From: Siphonodentalium dalli
Lineage: Eukaryota; Mollusca; Scaphopoda; Gadilida; Siphonodentaliidae
Assembly: GCA_032622095.1 (NCBI GenBank)
Contig: CP136063.1
Location: 220,183,982 to 220,247,981 of the forward strand
DNA: 64,000 nucleotides
Direction of reading: 5' to 3'
In this document: positions 53,670 to 63,105 of the stretch, piece after piece
Layout of the letters: each line of letters opens with the position of its first letter
Position numbering within the stretch: position 1 is the first letter of the stretch
The notes under the pieces: model-generated
What the model saw: only the letters and a program-made list of their open reading frames with translations
Told to the model about the DNA's origin: nothing
The model's database searches: none
Program-made: the position numbers and the translations under genes

Positions 53670-53830
53670 AGCCCTTAATTTCTATATTAAATACTCATTG
53701 ACGAGTAGTATATCCCTTAGGAAATGTTCTTCAAATGACCATCGTTTGTTGAATTTATTATCTGAACATTTCACACCAAAAAATAGGAATAATTCTGTAC
53801 TAATTTCTATTATCTGTGTTCTGCTTACGT
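53670..53830. mobile_element. B element, partial
   Basis: TATTAAATACTCATTGACGA, CCCTTAGGAAATGTTC, ATCGTTTGTTGAATTTATTA and TCTATTATCTGTGTTCTGCT match the middle and right half of B. Confidence 0.5.
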
Positions 53831-54724
53831 TACATGCCAATCCAAACAGTTAACTCAATGTAAATATGGTCCAAGTAAACCTCTAAACTATGTTTAAACC
53901 AAGTTTTACCATTTCGATATTAAAGATGCCTTCCGGATTCCAGACCTCCATTTACAACAACAACATAACACATATAATTTAACGTCGTTTTCTACTTTAT
54001 TCTGTTAAGAAAATGTTTCATAACAAATATGACATATAAATATAAAGTAAACATATAAATACAAAGAATATCATTTTGTGATTGAAAAATTAACAAAATA
54101 ATTTTTTATGTCCCGCTAAAAGATTGAAACTATGAAAAATGCATAGAAAATTTAATAGCAAATAAAATTGCATCAATTCTTGTTCCAAACATGTTATTTT
54201 ATACCTAAATAAAAAGTAAAATAGGTTTCATAAAAATTAGCCTAGAATCCTGACTACATCTTTAAACCCACAGGGAGCCTCATGCACACAGATGGAAGCA
54301 TGCACTATGGAATGTCTTCTGCTCCTGTCTTTGTGGAGCTCTCTATGGGTTAACTAATTAGCCTGGAGCCCTGAATACATCTGGAAAACTTTGTGTCTTT
54401 CCCTTTAGGTCTCTCTCCTTTTATTTTGACAATTTTCTATAGAATTCATATGTGCATGTAACTGGAAACCCTGCCTCTGTGTGCTCTCAGTGTATGTTTT
54501 AGCTCTGGGTATAAGAAATCCACACCCATGTTTTGTGCAGACAGATGGACAAGGAATTATGCTATGATTTACCATTAATTCTTATAATACATTAAAAAAC
54601 AACAGGCTTTCTCTAGCAGCAAGCAAAATATTGTTTGGTGTTTGTGGAGTATTATGGCATTTAGCTGACCATGTATAACTAAATCTTTATCACCTGGTAA
54701 AACACATGCCGCAAAGGAACACAT
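53831..54724. other. No gene or element recognised
   Basis: Very AT-rich from 53950 to 54230. AATTAGCCTAGAATCCTGAC and AATTAGCCTGGAGCCCTGAA (54236 and 54357) begin a weak duplication. Confidence 0.35.
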
Positions 54725-54900
54725 GCCAGATGAGAAAACACACCACACAACAGGCTTCACTCCCTTTATCAGAACACACACCATACACCAGGCTTCACTC
54801 CCTTTATCAGACCTCTGAACCTGAGTGAGAGAACACACACCATACACCAGGCTTTACTCCCTTTATCAGACCTCTGTACCTGAGTGAGAGAACCCACACC
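54725..54900 (+). repeat. About 63-bp tandem repeat, 2.7 copies
   Basis: ACACACCATACACCAGGCTT, CACTCCCTTTATCAGACCTC and CTGAGTGAGAGAAC repeat; the first copy is shortened. A minus-strand frame of 90 codons reads through it. Confidence 0.8.
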
Positions 54901-54997
54901 CTTATGATAATCTCCAGAACTTCAGAACCAGGTGGAGAATAAGTTGAAGGAGCAACTCCTAACCTCTCCCATTCCACCCTTATCCCCCAACACCCTT

Positions 54998-55145
54998 TTT
55001 TTTGTCCATCCTCTATCTTTCAGGTTATCAGATCTGAATGAAATCTGTTATGGAGGTTCGCCATCTTGACTGCTTTCAAAAGAGTGCCAAGGGACATGTT
55101 TCCATTTTAGAGTTATCCTTCTTTGTTTATTTAAAAAAAATAAAA
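54998..55145 (+). repeat. E repeat fragment
   Basis: TTTTTTTGTCCATCCTCTAT, GGTTATCAGATCTGAATGAA, TTTCCATTTTAGAGTTATCC match the body of E at 5090-5470. Confidence 0.4.
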
Positions 55146-55205
55146 AATTCCTACCCATGTTTCAATTTGGCACCGTGTGGATTAGAGCACGGGATGTGCT
55201 GAGTA

Positions 55206-55226
55206 GGGGGGGGGGGGGGGGGGGGC
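55206..55226 (+). repeat. Poly-G tract
   Basis: About 20 consecutive G after GAGTA. Similar tracts are at 24975 and 37738. Confidence 0.9.
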
Positions 55227-56262
55227 ATTTTACATTCATTTTGTAATCATAATATTTGAATTGATATATGTGTATTATTACTATGGCATCTTTGTTTGTT
55301 TCTGTCGAGTTATATATCAAAAGAAATTAGAATGGAAATTTTTGGCCAGTAAGCCATAATGAAATATTTTGTGGCTGATATGACCAGTTTTGGGAATTGA
55401 TGAGGAATATGACTGATTGTGTGTTTTTGACCAAATTGGACTTGTGACATCGTCTCTGGTATCGTATATATAGAGGATCTACTACTTGTCCCCAGTTTAT
55501 AACGAAATTTTCAAAACCTCCATAAAACATAGGTAAATCAATAAATGAGACGTGAAGCTAACAGCGGCTTCTACAAGACGTGCGATGACGTTTCACATAA
55601 CTAAATGTTGTTTGCCCGTGTAAAGAAATAGTCCCCAGATAACTAAAACACTTGGACAAATTTAATGGCGTAAATTTAATGAAAATAATTTTTGAATTAT
55701 ATCAATGAGTCGCCGACACCGACTGTTTTACATTCATTGTCCCCCGATTCCGAATCATGTTTTGTTCAACAATAATACATTTGGGTACACTTGGCACTTT
55801 TTTCTGTTACCGTTGTATATCATTATTATAGAATGGGTTTTATGAATGGAATAAGGGTCTGATCATGTAATAAATTGGTATTTTCCCCCCAAAGGTCTGT
55901 GCACCCGAGGTTCAACTTCCTTCTTTGATCATGACGCCAAGGCAATTTGTAAGAAAAGTCCTATGAGCTGTCCTACCTATGTATTGTTTTATAGTCAGAA
56001 TGCCTTATTTCGCTTGATAAGTTAGAAAACATCTTGAGACGACTGCATGTTGAAGTCCTTCATTTAAGCGGTCATACTGTTTCCTGTATAACGATTCAGG
56101 CATATAGTGGCTAATAAACTGTAATCGAAGGAGTGTTTTATTTTCCATATTATTACTTGTGACTTTCTGTATGAGTTATTAGCCGCTTGTGAAGGTAGTA
56201 AACATTATTTTTCTGCACTCGATCACATGCTAAGAAGCAATGCACTGAGCTGGATAGACCAC
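55227..56262. other. No gene or element recognised
   Basis: Single-copy DNA with moderate CG content around 55560-55760. No splice-bounded frame seen. Confidence 0.35.
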
Positions 56263-56518
56263 CAAGCCTTGAAATAGAGTGTGTCTGTCATTTGCAGAAT
56301 GAGGTTCCCAGAGGGTGAATTTAGTGATGCTACTCCACATAGCGGGCTAGCATCACCAAATTCACCCTCTGGGAACCTCATTCTGCTGAGGTGTAAGCAG
56401 AATGAGGTCCCCAGAGGGTGAATTTGGTGATGCTAGCCCACTATGCGGGATAGCATCACTAAATTCACCCTCTGGGGACCTCATTCTGCAAATGACAGGC
56501 ACACTATTTCAAGGCTTG
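56263..56518. mobile_element. D MITE, short form
   Basis: Two palindromes joined by TGAGGTGTAA, nearly the same as 15639-15892. Flanks TAGACCAC and TAGACTGT share their first five bases. Confidence 0.85.
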
Positions 56519-56562
56519 TAGACTGTAGTCTGCTTATCACTTCCATGACTGGAATTATTTAA

Positions 56563-56703
56563 CCCTTTCAGTGCCAAGTCCGATTTTTGTATCAACCCAT
56601 ATTTCCTTGATAACATTCCATCAATGTATCACATTATTATAATTAATAAATTTGAAAAATTATCAAGGAAATACTGGGTTGATACATGGCACTGCCAAAA
56701 GGG
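56563..56703. mobile_element. Short A1-related TTAA MITE
   Basis: TTAA at 56559-56562 and 56704-56707 flank CCCTTTCAGTGCCAAGTC at the left and a degraded complement at the right. The interior is an inverted repeat around TTTGATTATAATA-like words and is in the opposite orientation to the copy at 41176. Confidence 0.75.
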
Positions 56704-56745
56704 TTAAAATTAAATCAACCCCTGAACAAACAAATATGTTGTTTT

Positions 56746-56870
56746 GATATATGCAGACTGGTATATAAGAGAGAAGTCACTTCTCCCTAGGACAAAAATA
56801 GGGAGAAGTGGCACATTTTATGGAGAAGATGTCTCCCAAGTCTCCCACTATGCTGAGCCCTGGTTTATAA
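56746..56870. mobile_element. H element fragment
   Basis: GAGAGAAGTCACTTCTCCCT, GGGAGAAGTGGCACATTTTA and GAAGATGTCTCCCAAGTC match 62190-62290 closely. No termini are preserved. Confidence 0.6.
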
Positions 56871-57234
56871 GTACATATGAAATGATTTGTTTAAATTGGT
56901 TCGTTCAAGCACCCATTATAATTTATGGACAATTTTGTTGAGTGCCATACACTTAGTTGCATTTACGTACTATTTAAATAATTATCTGGTCCACTGACGA
57001 AAGGGAAAAGTGTTTGATCACATCTGGGAGATAAATAACCCAGCTGGAGTTTTATGATATGCGTAAATGTTTTATTCAACAACAGACTAACTGCAACAAG
57101 AGATATACTCTGAGGTTGTAATTCACAAAGGCAGCCATAAAGACCTACAAGGCATATTAAATTGTTTCAAAGGTGTTGTATAATACAGTGTTTATAGCAT
57201 GCTATTGCGTGCCAAAAATGGAGTATATTTATGA
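56871..57234. other. No gene or element recognised
   Basis: AT-rich single-copy DNA. Confidence 0.35.
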
Positions 57235-57600
57235 ATCGAGGACACCTGTCTGGAAATGATTCAAATTTGGGTTACATCTGCCAATTTTTACCGTAGTTAT
57301 GGTCCTTGTCAACTTTGAATTTGCCAATTATTTTGGTTTCTGGATGATAACTTTAGTTTTAGTTGTCTGTCTGCTTTCATATTTGGTATATGGATTTACT
57401 CATATGAAAATACAGGTCAAGTTCAAATTCGGGTTTCGTCCGCTTATTTAACCGGAGTTTATAATGGTCCTTGTTGACTTATAATTTTATTAATTGATGA
57501 TTATATTGGCTTCCGGTGATAGCTTTAGTTATAGTTATGTTTGTTTTCAAATTTGGCATATGGATTAATCGTTATGACCCTTTGTTGAAATTAACACAGG
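57235..57600 (+). repeat. E repeat, body only
   Basis: Three units with AAATTTGGGTTACATCTGCC, GGTTTCTGGATGATAACTTT and CATATTTGGTATATGGATT. Neither a hairpin head nor a GTCC tract is present. Confidence 0.45.
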
Positions 57601-57867
57601 CATATTTTGCAGCACCCAAGTGATGCTCTTCTTCACATTTGAACATCAAAACAATGCTATAATTTTGCACACAATACTGTTTCAAAGTCTCTTTTTTTGT
57701 TTTTTAATGCACATCTATTGGTGGCACCCCCTTTAACAATATATCATACATATATTATCTCTATGTTGTTATACCTCTTTATGTCTGCTTTTTGGAAAAA
57801 CAATGCCAATTTTGTCAGCCAATTTCCTGACATTTTTCATGAAACAGACTTTCTGATCTGCTTATAA

Positions 57868-58112
57868 GCCTTTCATGACAGGAGCTGCGCTGGTTCAGCA
57901 TTAAATATCATGTGCCAGTGCATTCTGTTATATATGCAAGTCTCCCATAGGGAGCCTTGTATATATAAGAGAATGCACTGGCTTACACAGTCAATGTAAA
58001 TACTGTTTGGCAAATGTAGTCTCTTATATATGCGAGGCTCCCTATGACATATAAGAGAATGCATTGGCACAGAGTTTTCCCCAAATTTCAGGAAGCTCCA
58101 GTCATTGAAGGG
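57868..58112. mobile_element. A3 MITE
   Basis: The right TTAA is at 58113-58116; the left site reads TTATAA. Twin palindromes at about 57911-57980 and 58010-58067; the second has lost part of one arm. Confidence 0.7.
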
Positions 58113-58296
58113 TTAATAATACTTGAATTACAGATAATGTATAAATATAAACATCATCGAGGCTCATCACTCTCCAAATATTTGTGAATGTGATGAGGAC
58201 CCCCTCATTACAACTAACCTTTAATGGAATTTCACACAGGAACAGAGGAGGGTGTGAAGGACGTGTTGCTGATATAACCCGGATATTAATATTTAA

Positions 58297-58687
58297 CCCT
58301 TTACCCAACAGAAGGGCCCTGTGCCAATGCATTCTCTTATATATGCGAGTCGACCATAGGTCGCCTCGCATATATAAGAGAATGCATTGGCTTAACACAT
58401 TAAAACTTATAAAATTGTTAAAGAACGTAAGAAAAAATGGTAAAAAGTGTTAAAATAAGATTTTTTTTAGGCCAACGCATTCTCTTATATATGCGAGGCG
58501 ACCTATGGTCGACTCGCATATATAAGAGAATGCATTGGCACAGGGCATAACTGTAACTATCACAATGTGGGCAAGGAGCCGGTTCCAATGATATCCATAT
58601 TTGTATGGTTCTATTGAGACAGACCGAAGATATTTTAGGCTGTTGAAGCTTTTTTGGCCGGGTTTGGCCGGTTTGTTGGGTAAAGGG
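58297..58687. mobile_element. A2 MITE
   Basis: TTAA at 58293-58296 and 58688-58691. Orientation matches 45956. Two palindromes at about 58322-58390 and 58471-58538 are almost perfect. The open frames of 98 and 114 codons on the minus strand read through these palindromes and the spacer and are not evidence of a gene. Confidence 0.85.
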
Positions 58688-58852
58688 TTAACACCCATCA
58701 ATAATAGATGTAGTGTGAAGTGCCTGTGGGGGTTTTTCAGATCACAATACACACATTTATAACCACTTTGTTTAACGTAGTAGGAGCAATTCATTTAAAC
58801 ACTTGTAGTTTGTTATTCTATACAAGCTGTTGACCATTTATTCTCCATGTGG

Positions 58853-59225
58853 CCTGGGTGGAGTTACAAGTGGTAGTTTCACTCTGCATGTTAAATATGT
58901 CATTCCTATCTTATGTCATGTGGTGCAGAGGAAATTGTTTATTTCTGGATTATTAAACCTGACTCATAGAATTTTCCTGCAATCTGCTTCAAAGGTTGGT
59001 TTAAAACCTGCTTGTTGTTGTAGGAATTTTATTGAGAATTTGAGAGTATTGTTCCGATCATTTAATACAGGTTAGTGGCATGTTTACATTCATACGTCTT
59101 GAAAAACTACAAATATATCTTGAAAAACTACAAAAATATCTGATAATGACAGGTCGAAAACTAGAAAATCAAATGATGATTGGTAGAAGTTTTTTCATGC
59201 CTGTTGATTGGTAGAAGTGACGAGA
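58853..59225 (+). repeat. Left copy of the duplication flanking the 36-bp array
   Basis: GTGGTAGTTTCACTCTGCAT, TTAAATATGTCATTCCT, TTCCTGCAATCTGCTTCAAA, AATACAGGTTAGTGGCAT and CTTGAAAAACTAC recur in the same order at 60080-60445. Both copies lead into or out of the minisatellite word GGTAGAAG.GACGAGATT. Confidence 0.85.
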
Positions 59226-60012
59226 TTTTTCATCCTTGATGATTGGTAGAGGGGACGAAGGTTTTTAATCCGTGATGATTGGTAGAGGGGACGAAGGTTT
59301 TTCATCTCTTTTGATTGGTAGAAGGGATGAAGGTTTTTCATCCCTGTTGTTTGGTGGAAGCGACGAAGGTTTTTCATCCGTGATGATTGGTAGAAGGGAC
59401 AAAGGTTTTTCATCCTTGATGATTGGTAGAAGGGACGAAGATTTTTCATCCCTGTTGTTTGGTTGAAGCGACGAAGGTTTTTCATCCGTGATGATTGGTA
59501 GAAGGGACAAAGGTTTTTCATTCCTGATGATTGGTAGAAGGGACGAAGGTTTTTCATCCTTGTTGATTGGTGGGAGGGACGAAGGTTTTTCATCCTTGTT
59601 GATTGGTGGAAGGGACAAAGGTTTTTCATCCTTGTTGATTGGTAGAAGGGACGAAGGTTTTTCATCCCTGATGATTGGTGGGAGGGACGAAGGTTTTTCA
59701 TCCTTATTGATTGGTGGAAGGGACAAAGGTTTTTCATCATTATTGATTGGTGGGAGGGACGAAGGTTTTTCATCCCTGATGATTGGTGGAAGGGACGAAG
59801 GTTTTTCATCCTTATTGATTGGTGGAAGGGACGAAGGTTTTTCATCCTTATTGATTGGTGGGAGGGACAAAGGTTTTTCATCCCTGTTGATTGGTAGAGG
59901 GGACGAAGATTTTTCATCCCTGTTGATCGGTAGAAGGGACGAAGGTTTTTCATCCCTGTTGATTGGTAGAAGGGACAAGGTTTTTCATCCTTGTTAATCA
60001 GTAGAAGGGACG
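59190..60012. repeat. 36-bp minisatellite, about 23 copies, open on both strands
   Basis: Plus-strand unit: GTTGATTGGTAGAAGGGACG and AAGGTTTTTCATCCCT, with G/A and A/G changes (GGTGGGAGGGAC, AAAGG). The period is 12 codons and few units contain stops, so minus-strand frames of 300 and 237 codons and a plus-strand frame of 169 codons are all open. The 300-codon frame gives repeats like MKNLRPFYQSTR. Three open frames over the same DNA argue for an array with low stop density, not for a protein. Confidence 0.9.
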
Positions 60013-60079
60013 CAAGTTTTTGATCCCCTGAATTCAGATTCCCAGAGAAAACAATATCTACAATAATATTAAAACTATA

Positions 60080-60445
60080 AGCTGGGTGGAGCGACACGTA
60101 TCAGTGGTAGTTTCACTCTGCATGTTAAATATGTCATTCCTCTATCTTAATATGTCATGAGGTGCAGAGAAAATGTGTTTATCACTGGATTAACCTGGCT
60201 CATAGAATTTATCCTGCAATCTGCTTCAAAACCAACAACTATTGGTTAAGACTTGCTTGTTGTTGGGGGAATTTTTGGAGTTAAGTTTGTAATTGAATTA
60301 TTAATGAGATAATTGTTCCCATGAATACAGGTTAGTGACATATGTTTATGTTCATACTTCTTGAAAAACTACGCATGCATGTATGTTCAATAATGATGGG
60401 TCCAAAACTACAAAATCAACTGTTTATTGGTAGAAGGGACGAGAT
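60080..60445 (+). repeat. Right copy of the duplication flanking the 36-bp array
   Basis: GTGGTAGTTTCACTCTGCAT to TTATTGGTAGAAGGGACGAG. It diverges from the left copy by several indels (an AACCAACAACTATTGG insert replaces GGTTGGTTTAAAA), so the duplication is not recent. Confidence 0.85.
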
Positions 60446-60451
60446 TGTACA

Positions 60452-61000
60452 ATTTCGTTTGTTGAACTTATTATCTGAACATTTCTAAGGGGATAACTAC
60501 TCATCAATGAGTATTTAGTATAGAAAGGGTTAAACTTATTATCTGTACATTTCCTAAGGGATAACTACTCATCAATGAGTATTTAGTATAGAAAGGGTTA
60601 AACCTATCTAAACATTTCTAAGGGGATAACTACTCATCAATGAGTATTTAGTATAGAAAGGGTTAAAGGGACCCAAGGCAAGTGAGTGTCGAAAATCGGT
60701 GTCTTATTTAATGGAGGGAAATGTTGAACTTATTATCTGAACATTCCTAGGGGATAACTATACTCATCAATGAGTATTTAGTACAGAAAGGGTTGAACTT
60801 ATTATCTGTACATTTCTAAGGGGATAACTACTCATCAATGAGTATTTAGTATAGAAAGGGTTAAACTTATTATCTGTACATTTGTAAGGGGATAACTACT
60901 CATCAATGAGTATTTAGTATAGAAAGGGTTAAACTTATTATCTGAACATTTCCTAAGGGGATAACTACTCATCAATGAGTATTTATTAAGAAAGGGTTAA
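60452..61000 (+). repeat. Seven-copy tandem array of a B-element end
   Basis: The unit is about 70 bp: GAACTTATTATCTGAACATT, AAGGGGATAACTACTCATCA, ATGAGTATTTAGTATAGAAA, GGGTTAA. It is repeated three times, interrupted by an approximately 60-bp spacer starting GGGACCCAAGGCAAG, then repeated four more times, and closed by GGACCCAAGGCCTT. The unit is the terminal segment of B, so a transposon end has become a local tandem repeat. Confidence 0.85.
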
Positions 61001-61253
61001 ATGGACCCAAGGCCTTCAAGTGGATTCATGCAAGATAACAGTCTGTAAAACAACTATCATCAACAAGAACATGAAAAAATATAGATTGACTTGATAAAAT
61101 GGGTGGATCGAACCCAAAGTTGAACTCGAACTGTATTTTCATATGGGTAATCTACATACTAAATTTGAAAACAATCAGATACCTAAAACTTCAGTTATCT
61201 ATCATCTGGGACAGACAAAGGTGATTTCTATAGTTCAGATTTATATTGCTTTT

Positions 61254-61628
61254 TATACGCCCGTTTGAAAAAACAGCCGTATTATAGTATTGGTCTGTCC
61301 GTCCGTCCGTCCGGGCGTCTGGGCGTCCGTCCGTTAACCTGGTTTCCGGATGATAACTTTAGTTAGAGTGAACCAAATTTAATAAAATTTGGTATGTGGG
61401 TTTATTAGGAGAAAAGACAGCTCAAGTTCGAATTTGGGTTCCGTCGGCCAATTTTCACCGGAGTTATGCCCCTTATTTGACGTAATTTGACTTAGAAAAT
61501 CCCTGAAATTTGTTGTCCGGATGATAACTTTACTAGAGCTTATCGGATTCAATGATAATTTGGTATATTACTTTCTCCCACCAAAACACAGGTCAAGTTC
61601 AAATTTGAGTTCCGTCCCAGCGTAGCTC
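61254..61628 (+). repeat. E repeat, complete
   Basis: Head TATACGCCCGTTTG / CAGCCGTATTATAG, GTCCGTCCGTCCGGGCGTC, body units with CCGGATGATAACTTTAGTTA, and the 3' end GTCCCAGCGTAGCTCTTG, comparable to CCAGCGGTGCGCTTG in the copy at 41571. Confidence 0.7.
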
Positions 61629-61741
61629 TTGTTGAACTTATTATCCCACCAATTAATAGGTATCATTCGATCTGCACTTGTATTATTTGTTTCTATGTCT
61701 GCCGTCTGCTTAAATTTCCTGAACATCACTCTAAATGAATA

Positions 61742-62388
61742 CAGGGACCAGCCCAGAAGTTTAAAATCGGGAGAAGTCACTTCTCCCTATTTGATTATTC
61801 AGGAGAAATGGACTGTTACTGGGAGAAGTCATAATGTGTGAAGTTCAACTTTCACCCCAACATCAGCCTTCTATGATCTACGAGCCTATTTATAAAAAAT
61901 ATTAAAATGACTATGTACAGTAATGCTCTAATTAATCGACTCCTTAACCACAGCAGAATTATGGGTAACTTTTCATGATTTAGTCGGAAATATGGCTTGT
62001 TGCCATTCATCGGAAAGCTCTCGCCCAAAGCAGAATTATGGGTAACTTTCCAATGAATGGCAACAAGCCATATTTCCGACTAAATCCTGAAAAGTTACCC
62101 ATAATTCTGCTGTGGTTAAGGTGTCGATTAATTAGAGCATTACTGTACACCATTGCAATCAGTAAATCACTTTAAATATGCTGTTCTGACATATGCATTC
62201 TGGTATATGAGAGAGAAGTCACTTCTCCCTTACACAAAAATGGGGAGAAGTGGCACATTTTAGGGAGAAGATATCTCCCAAGTCGCTCTCCAGGCTGGTC
62301 CTCTCCCAAGTCGCCCTCTAGGCTGGTCCTCTTCCAAGTCGCCCTCTAGGCTGGTCCTCTTCCAAGTCACCCTCTAGGCTGGTACTTG
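61742..62388. mobile_element. Element H, hAT-like, with an internal 28-bp repeat
   Basis: It starts CAGGGACCAGCCCAG and ends GGCTGGTACTTG, a complement with two changes. The flanks AATGAATA (61734-61741) and TATGAATA (62389-62396) match at seven of eight bases. It contains several copies of GGGAGAAGTCACTTCTCCC-like palindromes, and near the right end 3.5 copies of a 28-bp unit with CCAAGTCGCCCTCTAGGCTG. C is inserted at 61918-62145. Fragments of H lie at 21940-22040, 46922-46975 and 56746-56870. Confidence 0.75.
61918..62145. mobile_element. C foldback MITE inside H
   Basis: TA at 61916-61917 and 62146-62147. The loop contains a short internal copy of the arm (AGCAGAATTATGGGTAAC occurs again at 62030). 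Confidence 0.85.
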
Positions 62389-62462
62389 TATGAATAATAG
62401 ACAGTTCTAATGTATACTTTTATAACTGAATGGGATAATCTAATCATGACAGAAAGGGTTAA

Positions 62463-62716
62463 CCCTTTGATGACTGGAGCTTCCTGAGATTTTCGAAAAC
62501 CCTGTGCCAATGCATTCACTTATATATGCGAGTCTCCCATAGGGTGTCTTGCATATATAAGAGAATGCATTGGCCTAACCATCTATACATTGACATGGTA
62601 AGCCAGTGTATTCTGTTATATATGCGAGACTGCCTATGGGTGACTCGCATATATAAGAGAATGCACTGGCACAGGATCTTTAATGCTACACCAGCGCAGC
62701 TCCCATCATGAAAAGG
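62463..62716. mobile_element. A3 MITE
   Basis: TTAA at 62459-62462 and 62717-62720. Twin palindromes at about 62507-62574 and 62602-62670. The left TTAA is also the terminus of a B element. It lies about 45 bp upstream of the splice acceptor of the candidate exon. Confidence 0.85.
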
Positions 62717-62759
62717 TTAAAGTTTCAATTTGTATAGAAATTATTTCTTTTATTTGCAG

Positions 62760-62891
62760 TAGAGATGGGTGTGAAATTCAAAGTATAATGAAGCAACTCA
62801 TATGAACCACTCCTAAAGGAATCAAATATGGCTACGACGACCACGGTGTTTCGTGTTGAGGAAGTCGGCACTGCTGAGGTTATTCCTAATC
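62760..62891 (+). CDS. Candidate 5' coding exon of an unidentified gene
   Basis: The segment is preceded by a pyrimidine-rich tract ending in TTTATTTGCAG (3' splice site, AG at 62758-62759) and followed by a consensus donor GTAAGT at 62892. The first good start is the ATG at 62828, with A at -3 and G at +4. It opens 21 codons beginning MATTTTVFRVEEVG and ending in phase 1 at the donor. Two short upstream ORFs begin at 62765 and near 62789. Base use is clearly more GC-rich than the surroundings. I do not recognise the protein; no domain can be assigned from 21 residues. The next exon would lie to the right, beyond 62897, and may be outside the window. The A3 element just upstream (62463-62716) would then lie in the preceding intron or promoter. 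Exon structure is an inference from signals only. Confidence 0.5.
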
Positions 62892-63105
62892 GTAAGTATT
62901 GATGTCGTGGCCACACCTACACAGATATGGTTGAGTCAATCAAATTATACTCAAGTGGTCTCTTCATAGATAAAATCATTCATAACCATTCAGTTCATTG
63001 CTAAGTACACCAGTCAGTAATTCAGAGAGCTAATGGAATGTCAAGATACATTGTCACTTCTTGGTGGCAATTTTCGTGGGTGGTGATCTATGCAGTGTAA
63101 TTTAA

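Larger units (their letters stand above)
61629..62458 (-). mobile_element. B element split by H, which is split by C
   Basis: The left part is 61629-61741 (TTGAACTTATTATCCCACCA to CATCACTCTAAATGAATA). B resumes at about 62389 (TATGAATAATAGACAG) and ends AGAAAGGG before TTAA (62459-62462). The intervening sequence is H with its own 8-bp duplication. Confidence 0.8.

Noticed and set aside
58102-58794. Frames containing repeated RIYKRMHW-like peptides
   Set aside because: These are translations of the A-family palindrome, found wherever that hairpin is present.
59195-60097. 300-codon minus-strand open frame as a repetitive protein
   Set aside because: It is the 36-bp minisatellite read in one frame; another minus-strand frame and a plus-strand frame are also open over the same DNA. 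No start context, signal peptide or splice evidence.
61100-61140. tRNA-like B box (GGATCGAACCC)
   Set aside because: No matching A box or cloverleaf around it; it lies between repeats. No tRNA or rRNA gene was found in the window.
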